Assembly: GCA_963725065.1 (NCBI GenBank)
Contig: CAVRXD010000004.1
Location: 1 to 64,000 of the forward strand
Direction: 5' to 3'
DNA length: 64,000 bases
Origin: VAZQ01 sp963725065
Lineage (GTDB): Bacteria; Pseudomonadota; Alphaproteobacteria; Rhizobiales; Xanthobacteraceae
In this document: positions 8,693 through 17,947 of the stretch, piece after piece
Position numbering within the stretch: position 1 is the stretch's first letter
How the letters are laid out: each line of letters opens with the position of its first letter
Made by a program: the position numbers and the translations under genes
Notes under the pieces: model-generated
Databases searched by the model: none
Seen by the model: the letters and a program-made list of their open reading frames with translations, nothing else
Told to the model about the DNA's origin: nothing

Positions 8693-9040
8693 TCAAGCCG
8701 ACGGCGGCGGGGCGTATTCCTCGCGCACCGGGGTGAAGATGTCGAGGTTGAGCACCGGCTCGTCGCCGACCACCTCGCCCCAGTGCAAGACGTCTGGCGG
8801 AATTTGCAGGAGGCCGCCGGGACCGAGCACGACACTCTTTTCGCCGACGTGGAAGCGGATCCGCCCGGCGATGATGTAGACGATCTGCTCATAGCTGTGG
8901 GAATGCGGATTCGGTTTGTGCTTGGGCATGAGCTTGTTCAGCGCGACGGTCGCGCCGTTGCCGGAAAATGCCTTGCGCGTGATCCCTTCGCGCACTGGCT
9001 CCCATGGAATATTCTCCCAGTCGATCTGGTGCAGGTCCAT
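8693..9040 (-). CDS. cupin-domain protein
   Basis: Small single-domain cupin of 115 residues. Seen: the metal-binding first motif NPHSHSYEQIVYIIAG (His46, His48 and Glu51 or Gln52) and the second motif with PPDVLHWGEV (His86). This is a typical minimal beta-barrel cupin that binds a divalent metal; such proteins act as isomerases, decarboxylases or dioxygenases, or as ligand sensors. It lies 15 bases downstream of a Bug-family binding-protein gene in the same direction, so the two are likely co-transcribed. Convergent with the IclR gene across about 100 bases without other genes. The substrate is unknown. Confidence 0.85.
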   Translation of the reverse strand: MDLHQIDWENIPWEPVREGITRKAFSGNGATVALNKLMPKHKPNPHSHSYEQIVYIIAGRIRFHVGEKSVVLGPGGLLQIPPDVLHWGEVVGDEPVLNLDIFTPVREEYAPPPSA

Positions 9041-9055
9041 GAACGCCTCCGTTGG

Positions 9056-10036
9056 CTACTCGGGCTGGATGCGAGCTTCCTTGATCAATGCCGTCCAGTT
9101 GGCCAGTTGGGCCCGGACATAGGCTTCGAACTCCGCCCGCCCGCCCCAGAAACTCTCGATGCCCGATGCTTTGAAGCGGTTCTGAATCTCGGCATTCATG
9201 AGCGCTTTTTGAACCGCGGACTCGAGCGCGACAACGACATCGTCAGGCAGGTTTGCCGGCCCGGACAGTCCTCCCCAAGCCAGAATTTCAAATCCCGGCA
9301 TCACCGTTGCGTCGAGCGTGGGCACGTCGGGTAGAAATGCGCTGCGTTCCTTGGTGAAGACGGCGAGCGGGCGCACCATCCCGCTTTGGACGTGAGGCAT
9401 CCCGGTGTTGAGATCGGGTACCATGATGTCGATGTGACCGCCGACCAGGTCCGTCATGGCCGCCGGGTTGCTGCGGTATGCCGTGCGAGCGATGTCGATC
9501 CCGGTGCGACGTTTCAATGTCTCACCGATCAACTGCCCCAGGTTGTTGCCATGGCCGTACGTCAACTTGCCGGGAGCATTCTTGGCGTAAGCGACGAGTT
9601 CCTGGATCGAATTGACTGGCAGGCTCGAACGCACCGCGATGAACGAGGGATAGCTGCCGATGCGGGCGATATGGGTAAAGTCTTTCAGCGGATCGATCGG
9701 CAGGTCCTTGTACAAGGCCGCGGCGGAATGAAATGAGCTTGCCGTCGCCAGCAGCGTGTAGCCGTCAGGATATGCCCGCGAAACGGCCGTGGCAGCGACC
9801 AGCCCACCGGCTCCCACCTTGTTCTCCACGATGAATGGCTGTCCCAGCTGATCCTGCAGCGATTGTGCAATGAGACGGGCCGCGGCGTCTGAAATGCTGC
9901 CCGGCGCAAATTGATTGATGATCGTTACGCGCCGTGTCGGGTAGCCTTCGGCAGCGCGGGAAATGTACGGCGCAGACAGAACAGGCCAGCCGACAGCCAC
10001 CCCGTACGAAAGGATCCGTCTCCTCGTCACATTCAT
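9056..10036 (-). CDS. Bug/TctC-family solute-binding protein
   Basis: 326-residue periplasmic binding protein of the Bug family. The N terminus NVTRRRILSYGVAVGW, followed by APYISRAAEG, looks like an export signal with a twin-arginine-like stretch. Seen: YPTRRVTIINQFAPGSISD, FIVENKVGAGGLVAAT, PDGYTLLATASSFHSA, KLTYGHGNNLGQLIGE and MVRPLAVFTKERSAFLPDVPT, the family's blocks in order. Start 10036 has GGGAGGA seven bases upstream and is preferred to an ATG five codons earlier. First gene of a likely two-gene unit with the cupin; divergent from the ThDP enzyme gene with a 112-bp gap. Third orphan Bug protein of the window. Confidence 0.9.
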   Translation of the reverse strand: MNVTRRRILSYGVAVGWPVLSAPYISRAAEGYPTRRVTIINQFAPGSISDAAARLIAQSLQDQLGQPFIVENKVGAGGLVAATAVSRAYPDGYTLLATASSFHSAAALYKDLPIDPLKDFTHIARIGSYPSFIAVRSSLPVNSIQELVAYAKNAPGKLTYGHGNNLGQLIGETLKRRTGIDIARTAYRSNPAAMTDLVGGHIDIMVPDLNTGMPHVQSGMVRPLAVFTKERSAFLPDVPTLDATVMPGFEILAWGGLSGPANLPDDVVVALESAVQKALMNAEIQNRFKASGIESFWGGRAEFEAYVRAQLANWTALIKEARIQPE

Positions 10037-10148
10037 TGCAAGTCCTCCCATTGACCGATCGCCCTTTGCAGGCGTTTACGGCCATCTAAGCACAGCATGC
10101 CGTTGCGGCTCACTATTTCATACCGGTAAATGCATTTGATATGCTGGG

Positions 10149-11900
10149 ATGACAGGGCGTGACGCCTCCCCATCCCCGGAGCAACCGAACTTGAAAAATT
10201 ATCACGACGGCGGCGAGGCCATCCTCGAAGCATTCCGCAATCTGAACATCGAATATGTGATCTCCTCTCCGGGATCCGAATGGCCCTCCTTCTGGGAAGC
10301 GATGGCGCGTCAGAAGCAAAGCGGCGCGGCCGGCCCGACCTACCTCGATTGCGGCCACGAAACGATCGCCGTGACCATGGCCGCGGCTTACACCCACATC
10401 ACCGGCCGGATGCAGGCCGTTCTGCTCCATGCCGGCGCCGGCCTGCTGCAAGGCTCCATGGCGATCGGAGCCGCGCGGGCAATGGAAACGCCCATGCTGG
10501 TGATGTCCGGCGAGTCGGCCGGCTATGGCGAAGCCGACTTCGATCCGGGCTCGCAGTGGTACCGAAACCTGAGCATCGTCGGTGGGCCGCAACGGCTGCT
10601 CGAACCGGTGGTCAAATGGGCACTGCAGGCGCCGTCCCCGGAGACGCTCTACCAAAGCGTCGTTCGCGTCGGCGAGGTGGCGCAGCGCACGCCCAGGGGG
10701 CCGGCCTACATTGGCGTTTCCATGGAAACGATGCTGCACGAATGGTTGCGGCCGGAGCAGCTACGAAAGATTCCCCAGGCGCCAAAGCTCCAGCCGACAT
10801 CGGCCGATATCGAGAAGATCGCGGCGCTGCTGGCGAATGCGAAATGCCCGGTCATTTCGGTCGAGAACGCCGGTCCGGACCAGAAGGCATTCGATGCGCT
10901 GGTAGAGCTCGCTGAGCTGCTGGCGATTCCGGTGATTGAATCGCCGGGCGCATTCTTCGCCAACTTTCCGAAGTCGCACGACCTTTACCTCGGTGCGAAC
11001 ATCACCCCGTTGCTCGCAGAAACGGACCTTGCGCTGTTGGTCGAAAGCCGCTCGCCCTGGTACCCGCCGAGCAACGCGCCGAAGAACGCGACGATCGTGG
11101 CGCTCGGCAAGAACCCGCTCAAGGCCCACATGGTTTACCAGGTGATGGAAGCCGGACATTACCTCGAGGGCGACGTCGCGATAACGCTCGAGCTTCTCGT
11201 TCAGGCCCTGCGCAAGCTCGATTACGACACGACCATGGTGGCGAAACGCCGGGCGCGTTGGCAAGCCGAACACATCAAGTGGCGCGAACGGCTGATTGCA
11301 GCCGAGCAGAAGGCCGCTGACGCAGCTTCGATCACCGTTCCGTTGGTGGCAAAGACATTACGCGAGCGCATGCCCACCGACACAATCTATGTCGATGAAA
11401 CGATCGTACATGCGGCGGCAATCCGAGAGCACACGATTTGGAACGACCCGTTTGGATTCTTCCGGGCGCCGAGCGGTCTGGGCCAGGGGCTGGGCTACGC
11501 CCTGGGCGTCAAGCTCGCCCTCCCGGAGCGCACCGTGGTGATGACGATCGGCGATGGAAGCTTCATGTATAATCCTGTCGTCCCTGCCATCGCGTTCGCG
11601 GACGAGCACAGGCTGCCCTTGCTGATTCTGGTGTTCAACAACGCCAAATATGCCGCGATGCAGTATTTCCATGACAAGTTCTATCCGTCCGGCACGTCGA
11701 TCGCGACGAAGGACTACTATGGAGTCAACATCAGGGGTGTGAACTACGAAGAAGCCGCCGCCATGGTCGGCGGTTACGCGAAGCGCGTCGAGAACCCGAG
11801 TGAATTGGATGACGCATTGCAGGAGGCGCTTACTTCCATCCAGGCTGGAAAGACCGCCATTCTCAATCTGATCATGCCTGACCCCGGCAACTTACGTTGA
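10149..11900 (+). CDS. thiamine diphosphate-dependent enzyme, acetolactate synthase/benzoylformate decarboxylase type
   Basis: 583-residue ThDP enzyme with the three-domain order Pyr-central-PP. Seen: the activating glutamate in LDCGHETIAVTMAAAY (Glu71), HAGAGLLQGSMAIGAARAM, the central domain around residues 200-330, and the ThDP/Mg binding block GDGSFMYNPV (468 on) ending in VFNNAKY about 28 residues later. Family reactions are decarboxylation of a 2-keto acid followed by aldehyde release or carboligation. It is close to acetolactate-synthase large subunits in architecture, but there is no regulatory subunit gene beside it and no FAD assignment is possible by eye. Its 3' end overlaps the convergent leuD-like gene by 9 bases. 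Probably acts on a pathway 2-keto acid. Confidence 0.87.
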   Translation: MTGRDASPSPEQPNLKNYHDGGEAILEAFRNLNIEYVISSPGSEWPSFWEAMARQKQSGAAGPTYLDCGHETIAVTMAAAYTHITGRMQAVLLHAGAGLLQGSMAIGAARAMETPMLVMSGESAGYGEADFDPGSQWYRNLSIVGGPQRLLEPVVKWALQAPSPETLYQSVVRVGEVAQRTPRGPAYIGVSMETMLHEWLRPEQLRKIPQAPKLQPTSADIEKIAALLANAKCPVISVENAGPDQKAFDALVELAELLAIPVIESPGAFFANFPKSHDLYLGANITPLLAETDLALLVESRSPWYPPSNAPKNATIVALGKNPLKAHMVYQVMEAGHYLEGDVAITLELLVQALRKLDYDTTMVAKRRARWQAEHIKWRERLIAAEQKAADAASITVPLVAKTLRERMPTDTIYVDETIVHAAAIREHTIWNDPFGFFRAPSGLGQGLGYALGVKLALPERTVVMTIGDGSFMYNPVVPAIAFADEHRLPLLILVFNNAKYAAMQYFHDKFYPSGTSIATKDYYGVNIRGVNYEEAAAMVGGYAKRVENPSELDDALQEALTSIQAGKTAILNLIMPDPGNLR

Positions 11901-12521
11901 CGTAGGCCTGACGACTGGCGTGGCCCAGGGGCGGCGGCCTTGATCGCTTGCTTTGAACGCCGCGATTCGGTCGCGATAGCTCGCCGTCAGCGCGATGTCG
12001 TCCAGGCCCTCGAGCAGACGGGTGCGGGAGACCGGATCGATGGCGAAGTGGTAGCTCCTGTTCCCGCACAAAATCGTCTGCTGTTCGAGATCGACCGTCA
12101 CCGCAAGCTCGGGCGTATGGGCCAGCGTCGCCATGATCTCAGCGGCGTTCTCGTCCGAGACGAGCGCGGTCAGGAGCCCGTTCTGCACCGCGTTGCCGGA
12201 AAAAATGTCGCCAAACGACGGCGCGATCACGCAGCGGATGCCGTAGTCGTAGAGTGCATAGACCGCGCCCTCGCGCGAGGAGCCACAGCCGAAATTACGG
12301 CCTCCCACGATGATCCGGGCGCCGCGCCACGCCGGCCGGTTGAGCGGGAAGTCAGGCCGCTCGCGTCCCTGCGCATCGAAGCGCAGGTCGTGCAGCAGCG
12401 CCTCTCCAAAGCCGGCCGAGCGCGGCCGCTTGAGAAAACGCGCCGGAACGATCTGGTCGGTGTTCAGATTGGCGACGTTGAGCGGACAGGCCGTCGCAGT
12501 CAGCCGCGTGAACTTGTCCAT
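11892..12521 (-). CDS. leuD: 3-isopropylmalate dehydratase small subunit-type protein (LeuD-like)
   Basis: 209-residue aconitase swivelling domain, matching the small subunit of isopropylmalate isomerase. Seen: LNVANLNTDQIVPARFLK near the N terminus, the substrate-binding FGCGSSREGAVYALYDYG and VIAPSFGDIFSGNAVQNGLL. Length is close to the 200 residues of E. coli LeuD. It pairs with the large subunit gene nine bases upstream. Given the catabolic surroundings it may serve a related hydro-lyase (for example citramalate, dimethylmaleate or another methylated malate) rather than leucine synthesis; the active-site residues visible are those of canonical LeuD. The last bases overlap the 3' end of the opposing ThDP gene. 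Confidence 0.87.
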   Translation of the reverse strand: MDKFTRLTATACPLNVANLNTDQIVPARFLKRPRSAGFGEALLHDLRFDAQGRERPDFPLNRPAWRGARIIVGGRNFGCGSSREGAVYALYDYGIRCVIAPSFGDIFSGNAVQNGLLTALVSDENAAEIMATLAHTPELAVTVDLEQQTILCGNRSYHFAIDPVSRTRLLEGLDDIALTASYRDRIAAFKASDQGRRPWATPVVRPTST

Positions 12522-12530
12522 CGTGCCGCC

Positions 12531-13943
12531 TCAGGCCTTGCGACCAGCGAGGAGCGGTCGCACATCGGACAGCCGTCCGGTGACAGCAGCAGCCGCCACC
12601 ATCGCCGGCGACATCAGGTGCGTGCGCGCGCCCGGACCTTGCCGCCCGCGGAAATTGCGATTGGTCGTCGACGCGCACCGTTCCCCGGGCGCGACCAGAT
12701 CGCCGTTCATGCCGACGCACATGGAGCAACCGGACTCGCCCCATTCAAGACCCGCTGAGCGAAAAATGCGGTCGAGCCCCTCCTCCTCCGCCTGACGCTT
12801 GATCAGCGATGAGCCGGCGGAGACCAAACCCGGCACCTTGCTGGTCCGTCCCGCAAGCACCGCAGCGGCGGCGCGCAGGTCTTCGATACGGGAATTGGTG
12901 CAGGAGCCGATGAACACACGATCGACCGGGATCTCGGTTAGCTTTCGGCCCGGCGCGATCCCCATATAGTCGAGCGCCTCGCGCAGATATCTGGCGCGGT
13001 CTTCGTCCGGCTCGCGCGCCGGATCGGGTACGCTCGCATCGATCGGCAGCGCGTCCTCGGGGCTGGTGCCCCAGGTCACGATCGGGGCGATATTTGCAGC
13101 CTCGAGGGCGACCTCCCGATCGAACCGCGCATCGCCGTCGGTCGTAAGCGTGGACCACGCTTCGACGGCGCTTTCGAAACCCGCGCCATCAGGCACGTAG
13201 GGACGGCCCTTGAGATAGGCAAACGTTGCATCGTCGGGCGCGATCATTCCGCAGCGAGCACCGGCCTCGATCGACATGTTGCAGAGCGTGAGCCTGCCTT
13301 CGACCGACAGCGCCTTGATCGCGGGGCCGGCATATTCGACCGCGCAGCCGGTCGCGCCGCCGGCGCCGATATGGGCAATGATGGCGAGCGCGATGTCCTT
13401 CGCCGCGACGCCAGGCGCAGCGTGGCCGTCGACGGTGATCCGCATGGTTTTCGGCCGCCGCTGCCAGATGGTCTGCGTCATCAGCACATGCGCAACCTCG
13501 GAAGCCCCGATCCCGAATGCATATGCGCCCAGCGCGCCGTGCGTCGATGTGTGGCTGTCGCCGCAGACGACCAGCAGGCCCGGCAGGGTCAGTCCCTGTT
13601 CCGGTCCGACCACGTGCACGATGCCCTGCCGCGGGTCGTCCAGTCCGAACAGCCTGATCCCGTGCTTCGCCGCATTCTCCTCGATCTGCCGCACCATGCG
13701 CGCGATCTCGGGATTGGCGATATCGTGACGCGAGCCGCGGGTCGGAACGTAATGATCGGCGACCGCGAAGGTCAGGCCGGGCTCGGCGACCCCTGTACCC
13801 CGCTCCGCCAGCCGGGAGAATGCGTGGAAGGAGCCTTCATGCACATAATGGCGATCGACCCAGAGCAGCGATTGGCCGTCCTCGCGGCGCACGATCTCGT
13901 GCGCCGCCCACAATTTGTCGATCAGGGTGCGAGGGTCGTTCAT
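12531..13943 (-). CDS. leuC: 3-isopropylmalate dehydratase large subunit-type protein (LeuC-like)
   Basis: 470-residue aconitase-superfamily large subunit with a [4Fe-4S] cluster, forming a heterodimer with the LeuD-like protein. Cluster cysteines are visible at Cys348 (IGSCTNSRIEDL), Cys406 and Cys409 (GCSMCVGMN), in the same spacing as E. coli LeuC. Also seen: VVCGDSHTSTHGALGAYAFGIG and IEAGARCGMIAPDD, both typical. No leuB or leuA is nearby, and the pair lies between a ThDP enzyme and a branched-chain-type ABC transporter, so a catabolic hydro-lyase role is as likely as leucine biosynthesis. Divergent from the transporter's binding-protein gene, with about 100 bases between starts. Confidence 0.9.
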   Translation of the reverse strand: MNDPRTLIDKLWAAHEIVRREDGQSLLWVDRHYVHEGSFHAFSRLAERGTGVAEPGLTFAVADHYVPTRGSRHDIANPEIARMVRQIEENAAKHGIRLFGLDDPRQGIVHVVGPEQGLTLPGLLVVCGDSHTSTHGALGAYAFGIGASEVAHVLMTQTIWQRRPKTMRITVDGHAAPGVAAKDIALAIIAHIGAGGATGCAVEYAGPAIKALSVEGRLTLCNMSIEAGARCGMIAPDDATFAYLKGRPYVPDGAGFESAVEAWSTLTTDGDARFDREVALEAANIAPIVTWGTSPEDALPIDASVPDPAREPDEDRARYLREALDYMGIAPGRKLTEIPVDRVFIGSCTNSRIEDLRAAAAVLAGRTSKVPGLVSAGSSLIKRQAEEEGLDRIFRSAGLEWGESGCSMCVGMNGDLVAPGERCASTTNRNFRGRQGPGARTHLMSPAMVAAAAVTGRLSDVRPLLAGRKA

Positions 13944-14044
13944 GCCGGATACGGTTCCTCGTCAGTCCCCGCGTGAGTCCGGATAATATAGAAGCCCGCA
14001 GGGACCAATGTTAGTCTCGCCGGTCAGCACCCAGGAGGGAACGC

Positions 14045-15283
14045 ATGTCTCGTCAGTTGTTGGCCGTGAGCCGCCGCTGGTTCCTGCAATCGACGACGCT
14101 GGGCGCCGCCGCGGCGGCGGCCGGAGTCCTGCACGCCCCGGCCGTGCTGCGCGCGCAAGGCGCGCCTGTGAAGGTCGGCGTGCTGCATCCGGTCTCGGGC
14201 GCGCTGTCCTATTCCGGCCAGCAGGGCCGGATCGGCGCCGTGATGGCGATCGAGGAGATCAATGCGGCCGGCGGCATCAAGGCGCTGGGCGGCGCCAGGA
14301 TCGAAGCGGTGCTGGGCGACGCGCAGTCGACGCCGGAAGGTGGCAATGCCGAAGTCGAGAAGATGAATGGCGCCGGGGTCGCGGCCATCGTCGGCGGCTA
14401 CGCCAGCGGTATCTGCCTCGCCGCCAGCCAGACCGCGGCGCGCTATGACCTGCCGTACATCGTGGACGTGGGCGTGGTCGACGCCATCGTGACCCGCGGG
14501 CTGAAGAACACGTTCCGGTTCGGCCCGGGCTTCGGCGTCATCGCCAAGACCGCACTCGACAATCTGGTCACCATCAACGATCAGGCCGACAAGGCGGCGA
14601 AGACGGTCATGATCGTGCACGAGGACTCGGCGTTCGGCGCAGGCCTCGCGAAGCTCCTGAACGCCCAACTGCCCGAGCGCGGGTTCCAGATCCTGGAGAC
14701 CATTGCGCATCCAACGCCGACGCGCGACTTCAACAACGTCGTGCTCAAGATCCGGGCGCAGAACCCCGATCTCGTCATTCCGGCCAACTACTACAACGAG
14801 TACGTCCTGCTGGCGCGCACGATGCAGCAGCAGCGTGTGCGCCCGAAAGGCATGTATTCGGTCCTCGGCGGCGCGGCCTCGTCGTACAAGTTCGTCAAGG
14901 AATTCCCGGAGGCGGCGCAATACATCATGGATTGCAATCACTGGTTCGATCCGAAGAACCCGAAGGCGCTCGCGTTGAAGAAGAAGATCGAGGAGAAGGG
15001 CGAGTTCTACACCTACGAGGTGTACATGAACTATTCCTGCGTGCTGCTGCTCGCCGACGCGCTCGAACGCGCGGGCGGCGCCGACCGCGCCAAGATCATC
15101 GCCGCCCTGGAAAGCTCGACTTTTGCCGGCCACGTCATGCCGTATGGGCCGACCAAATTCGTCAACGGACAGAACCAGGGCGCCGCGCCGGTCAACACCC
15201 AGGTCATCAACAACGACATCCAGGTGATCTTCCCGGCCGCGTTCGCGTCGGCAAAGCCGGTGTTTCCGATGCCGCGAGCCTGA
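14045..15283 (+). CDS. branched-chain amino acid-type ABC transporter substrate-binding protein
   Basis: 412-residue periplasmic binding protein of the LivK/Peripla_BP_6 class. The signal peptide carries a twin-arginine motif, SRRWFLQ (residues 9-15), then an Ala-rich core ending LRAQG, suggesting Tat export. Seen: VKVGVLHPVSGALSYSG, VMAIEEINAAGGI, VLGDAQSTPEGGNAEVEK and a receptor-family C-terminal lobe with TYEVYMNYSCVLLLADAL. A strong ribosome site (AGGAGGGA) precedes the ATG by about six bases. First gene of the plus-strand operon SBP-permease-permease-ATPase-ATPase. The ligand is unknown; such proteins bind amino acids, amides, aromatic acids or urea. Confidence 0.92.
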   Translation: MSRQLLAVSRRWFLQSTTLGAAAAAAGVLHAPAVLRAQGAPVKVGVLHPVSGALSYSGQQGRIGAVMAIEEINAAGGIKALGGARIEAVLGDAQSTPEGGNAEVEKMNGAGVAAIVGGYASGICLAASQTAARYDLPYIVDVGVVDAIVTRGLKNTFRFGPGFGVIAKTALDNLVTINDQADKAAKTVMIVHEDSAFGAGLAKLLNAQLPERGFQILETIAHPTPTRDFNNVVLKIRAQNPDLVIPANYYNEYVLLARTMQQQRVRPKGMYSVLGGAASSYKFVKEFPEAAQYIMDCNHWFDPKNPKALALKKKIEEKGEFYTYEVYMNYSCVLLLADALERAGGADRAKIIAALESSTFAGHVMPYGPTKFVNGQNQGAAPVNTQVINNDIQVIFPAAFASAKPVFPMPRA

Positions 15284-15334
15284 CGAGGCCGGCTCCACGG
15301 ACGGCGCCGCGCGGCGCCGTCCTGTCCGTCCACC

Positions 15335-16207
15335 ATGCTGTCATCGGTCATCCTCGTTCCCGCGGTGCTCAACGGCTTGATGACCGGCGCCGTCTACGCG
15401 CTCATTGCGCTCGGGCTGACGTTGATCTACGGCGTCCTGCACATCATCAATTTCGCCCACGGCGCGCTGCTGACCGCCGCGATGTTCGCGGCGTTTTTTG
15501 CGCACAAGCTGCTTGGCCTCGATCCCTACGTCGCGGCGCTCGGGCTCACACCGCTGTTCTTCCTGTTGGGCTATGGCCTGCAACGCTTCGTCATCGGTCC
15601 GGCCGCGCACGGGGAGGATCGTAACATCCTGCTGGTGACGCTCGGCCTCGCGGTCGTGATCGAGAATGCGTTGCTCTACGCGTTCCGCGCGGATACCCGC
15701 ACGATCAACCTGCCCTACGCCTTCGACGTCGTTGAAGTCGGAACGGCGTTTCTTGCCGTGCCCCGCGTCATCGCTTTCATCGTGGTCGTCGCCGTTGCGC
15801 TGGCGCTCTGGCTCATCATGCGATGGACCGACACCGGCAAGGCTATCCGCGCCGTGGCCAAGGAGAAACGCGGCGCCGAGCTCGTCGGCATCGACGTCGC
15901 GCACATCTATGCGGTCACGTTCGGGCTCGGCACCGCCTGCCTCGCAATCGCAGCCTGCCTGTTGATTCCGACCTATTACGTCAATCCCCAGGCCGGAAAT
16001 GCCTTCGTGCTGATCGCCTTTACCATCGTCGTGCTTGGCGGCATGGGCTCGGTCACGGGCGCCCTGATCGGCGGCCTGTTCGTCGGCGTGGTGGAGAGCC
16101 TGTCCAGCCTCTACCTCGGTGAGTCGCTCGGCCAGATCGGTATCTTCGCGATGTTCATCCTGGTTCTGCTGTTTCGACCGAGCGGCTTGTTCGGGGAGCG
16201 GGCATGA
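15335..16207 (+). CDS. branched-chain amino acid-type ABC transporter permease, LivH family
   Basis: 290-residue inner-membrane permease of the LivH group. Seen: the N-terminal NGLMTGAVYALIALGLTLIYGV segment (split over 10-31), HIINFAHGALLTAAMF, characteristic of LivH, and the cytoplasmic EAA-like loop AIRAVAKEKRGAELVGIDV, which contacts the ATPases. Hydrophobic segments run through most of the protein, and it ends in GAMFILVLLFRPSGLFGE-like sequence typical of the family. Its stop overlaps the start of the next permease by four bases (ATGA), indicating translational coupling. Forms the heterodimeric channel with the LivM protein. Confidence 0.93.
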   Translation: MLSSVILVPAVLNGLMTGAVYALIALGLTLIYGVLHIINFAHGALLTAAMFAAFFAHKLLGLDPYVAALGLTPLFFLLGYGLQRFVIGPAAHGEDRNILLVTLGLAVVIENALLYAFRADTRTINLPYAFDVVEVGTAFLAVPRVIAFIVVVAVALALWLIMRWTDTGKAIRAVAKEKRGAELVGIDVAHIYAVTFGLGTACLAIAACLLIPTYYVNPQAGNAFVLIAFTIVVLGGMGSVTGALIGGLFVGVVESLSSLYLGESLGQIGIFAMFILVLLFRPSGLFGERA

Positions 16208-17196
16208 GGGGGTTCGCGCCGATCCTTATCGTCACGGCACTGCTGGCGACCGTGCCGTTGATCACCTCGTCCAACGTCGTGCTCAACTTCCTGGTGGTCG
16301 CGCTTCTCATCGCGCTCGTCGGCCAAGGCTGGAACCTGCTCGGCGGATACGGCGGGCAGTATTCGTTCGGTCATGCCGCCTTCTTCGGCACCGGCGCCTA
16401 CGCGACCGCCATCCTGCAGGTGCAGTACGGTATCAACGCGTGGCTCGGCCTGTTGATCGGCATTGCCGCGGGGGCCCTGGTCGGGGCCGTGATCGGCGCG
16501 CTGAGCTTCCGGTCGGGGTTGAAAGGCTCCTATTTTGCGCTGGTCACGCTCGCCTTTGCGGAAGTGCTGCGGATCATCGCCAGCGTCGCCCCCATCACCG
16601 GCGCCGGCGTCGGCACGCTGATCAAGCTCGACCTGCGTCCGGAGGCGTTCCAGTTCCAGAGCCGCGCGCCGTTCTACTGGATCATCCTTGCACTGGTCGG
16701 TTTGTCGCTGGTGCTGATCCGGATGATCGAGGACAGCCGCTTCGGCGCGTACCTTGTCGCCCTACGCGAAAACGAGGATGCCGCGCAGGCGCTCGGCGTG
16801 AACACCACAATGGTCAAGCTCCTCGCGATGACCATCTCGGCGGCGATCACCGCGGCCGGCGGCTGCTTCTACGCCCAGTATTTCCTGTTCATCGATGCAG
16901 GCATCGCCTATGGGCCCTGGATCTCGGTCGAGGCTTTGCTCGCTCCCATCATCGGCGGCATCGGCACGGTCTTCGGCCCGCTCCTGGGCGCGCTGGTGGT
17001 CAAGACCCTCGGAGAGCTCACCAAGCTCATGACCGGCGATGCACCGGGCCTCGATCTCGTCATTTATGGCAGCGTCCTCATCCTGGTCATCGCGTTCGCG
17101 CCGCGCGGCATCAGTGGCATTCTTCTCGACCTGCGGCGCCGTCTCCGATCCCTCAGGCGCGCGGCACCCGCATCTTTGGGCGGCGGCCATGGTTGA
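16204..17196 (+). CDS. branched-chain amino acid-type ABC transporter permease, LivM family
   Basis: 330-residue permease of the LivM group. Seen: ALVGQGWNLLGGYGGQYSFGHAAFFG, the family's first conserved block (about 38-63), LKGSYFALVTLAFAEVLR, and the cytoplasmic loop YLVALRENEDAAQALGVNT that couples to the ATPase; the C terminus holds PLLGALVVKTLGEL and a basic tail. Its start overlaps the LivH stop and its own last eight bases overlap the start of the LivG gene, so the operon is tightly coupled. Partner of the preceding permease in the membrane. Confidence 0.93.
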   Translation: MRGFAPILIVTALLATVPLITSSNVVLNFLVVALLIALVGQGWNLLGGYGGQYSFGHAAFFGTGAYATAILQVQYGINAWLGLLIGIAAGALVGAVIGALSFRSGLKGSYFALVTLAFAEVLRIIASVAPITGAGVGTLIKLDLRPEAFQFQSRAPFYWIILALVGLSLVLIRMIEDSRFGAYLVALRENEDAAQALGVNTTMVKLLAMTISAAITAAGGCFYAQYFLFIDAGIAYGPWISVEALLAPIIGGIGTVFGPLLGALVVKTLGELTKLMTGDAPGLDLVIYGSVLILVIAFAPRGISGILLDLRRRLRSLRRAAPASLGGGHG

Positions 17197-17947
17197 GCCA
17201 CTGTTGCGTGTGGAGCAGGTATCGAAGCGCTTCGGCGGCCTGCTCGCCCTCGATCGGACATCGTTCCTGGCGCAGGCCGGATGCATCACCGCGCTGATCG
17301 GACCGAATGGCGCCGGCAAGACCACGCTATTCTCGATCATTGCGGGCTTTGCGCCGCCGAGCGCGGGCCGCATCATCTACGATGACGTCGATATCACGGG
17401 CGAGCCGCCGCATCGGCTGGCGCGGCGCGGCATCGCCCGCACATTCCAGATCGTGCAGCCGTTCACGACCCTGAGCGTGCGGGAGAACATCGCGGTCGGC
17501 TCGCATCTGTCCCGGCCGGCGCGGGCCGATGCCCTTGCCGCCGCCGGCGATGTTGCGCGCGCGGTGGGATTGGGCGACCTGCTCGACCGGCCGGCCGCAA
17601 CGCTGACGGTTGCCGGCCGCAAGCGGCTCGAGCTGGCGCGCGCGCTGGCGATCGAGCCGCGGCTGTTGCTGCTGGACGAGGTGCTGGCCGGCCTCAACCC
17701 CTCGGAGATCCGCGATATGGTGCCGATCATCCGGGCCATTCGCGACCGCGGCATCACCATCGTCATGATCGAGCATGTCATGCAGGCCGTCATGAGCCTT
17801 GCCGAACATGTGCTCGTCTTGTCCGAGGGACGCATCATTGCGGAGGGTCCGCCGCAAGCGATCGCGGGCGATCCGCGCGTCGTGGAGGCCTATCTCGGCC
17901 ACGGCGCGGCCGGCCGAATGCTGGCAGCGGGAACCGGCCATGCCTGA
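17189..17947 (+). CDS. branched-chain amino acid-type ABC transporter ATP-binding protein, LivG family
   Basis: 252-residue ATPase. Walker A is GPNGAGKTT (about 38-46), Walker B is LLLLDEVLAGLNP, and the switch His is in MIEHVM. The ABC signature is not the usual LSGGQ but TVAGRKRLELARAL, a variant found in part of the LivG family. Also seen: RRGIARTFQIVQPFTTLSV, a LivG hallmark. The ATG at 17189 overlaps the end of the permease by eight bases; longer in-frame sequence reads through the permease gene and is not protein-like. It drives transport with the LivF partner whose start overlaps this gene's 3' end by eight bases. Confidence 0.92.
   Translation: MVEPLLRVEQVSKRFGGLLALDRTSFLAQAGCITALIGPNGAGKTTLFSIIAGFAPPSAGRIIYDDVDITGEPPHRLARRGIARTFQIVQPFTTLSVRENIAVGSHLSRPARADALAAAGDVARAVGLGDLLDRPAATLTVAGRKRLELARALAIEPRLLLLDEVLAGLNPSEIRDMVPIIRAIRDRGITIVMIEHVMQAVMSLAEHVLVLSEGRIIAEGPPQAIAGDPRVVEAYLGHGAAGRMLAAGTGHA

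Noticed and set aside
11892..13943. Firm assignment to leucine biosynthesis
   Set aside because: Family match is clear but leuA/leuB are absent and neighbours are catabolic, so the pathway is left open.
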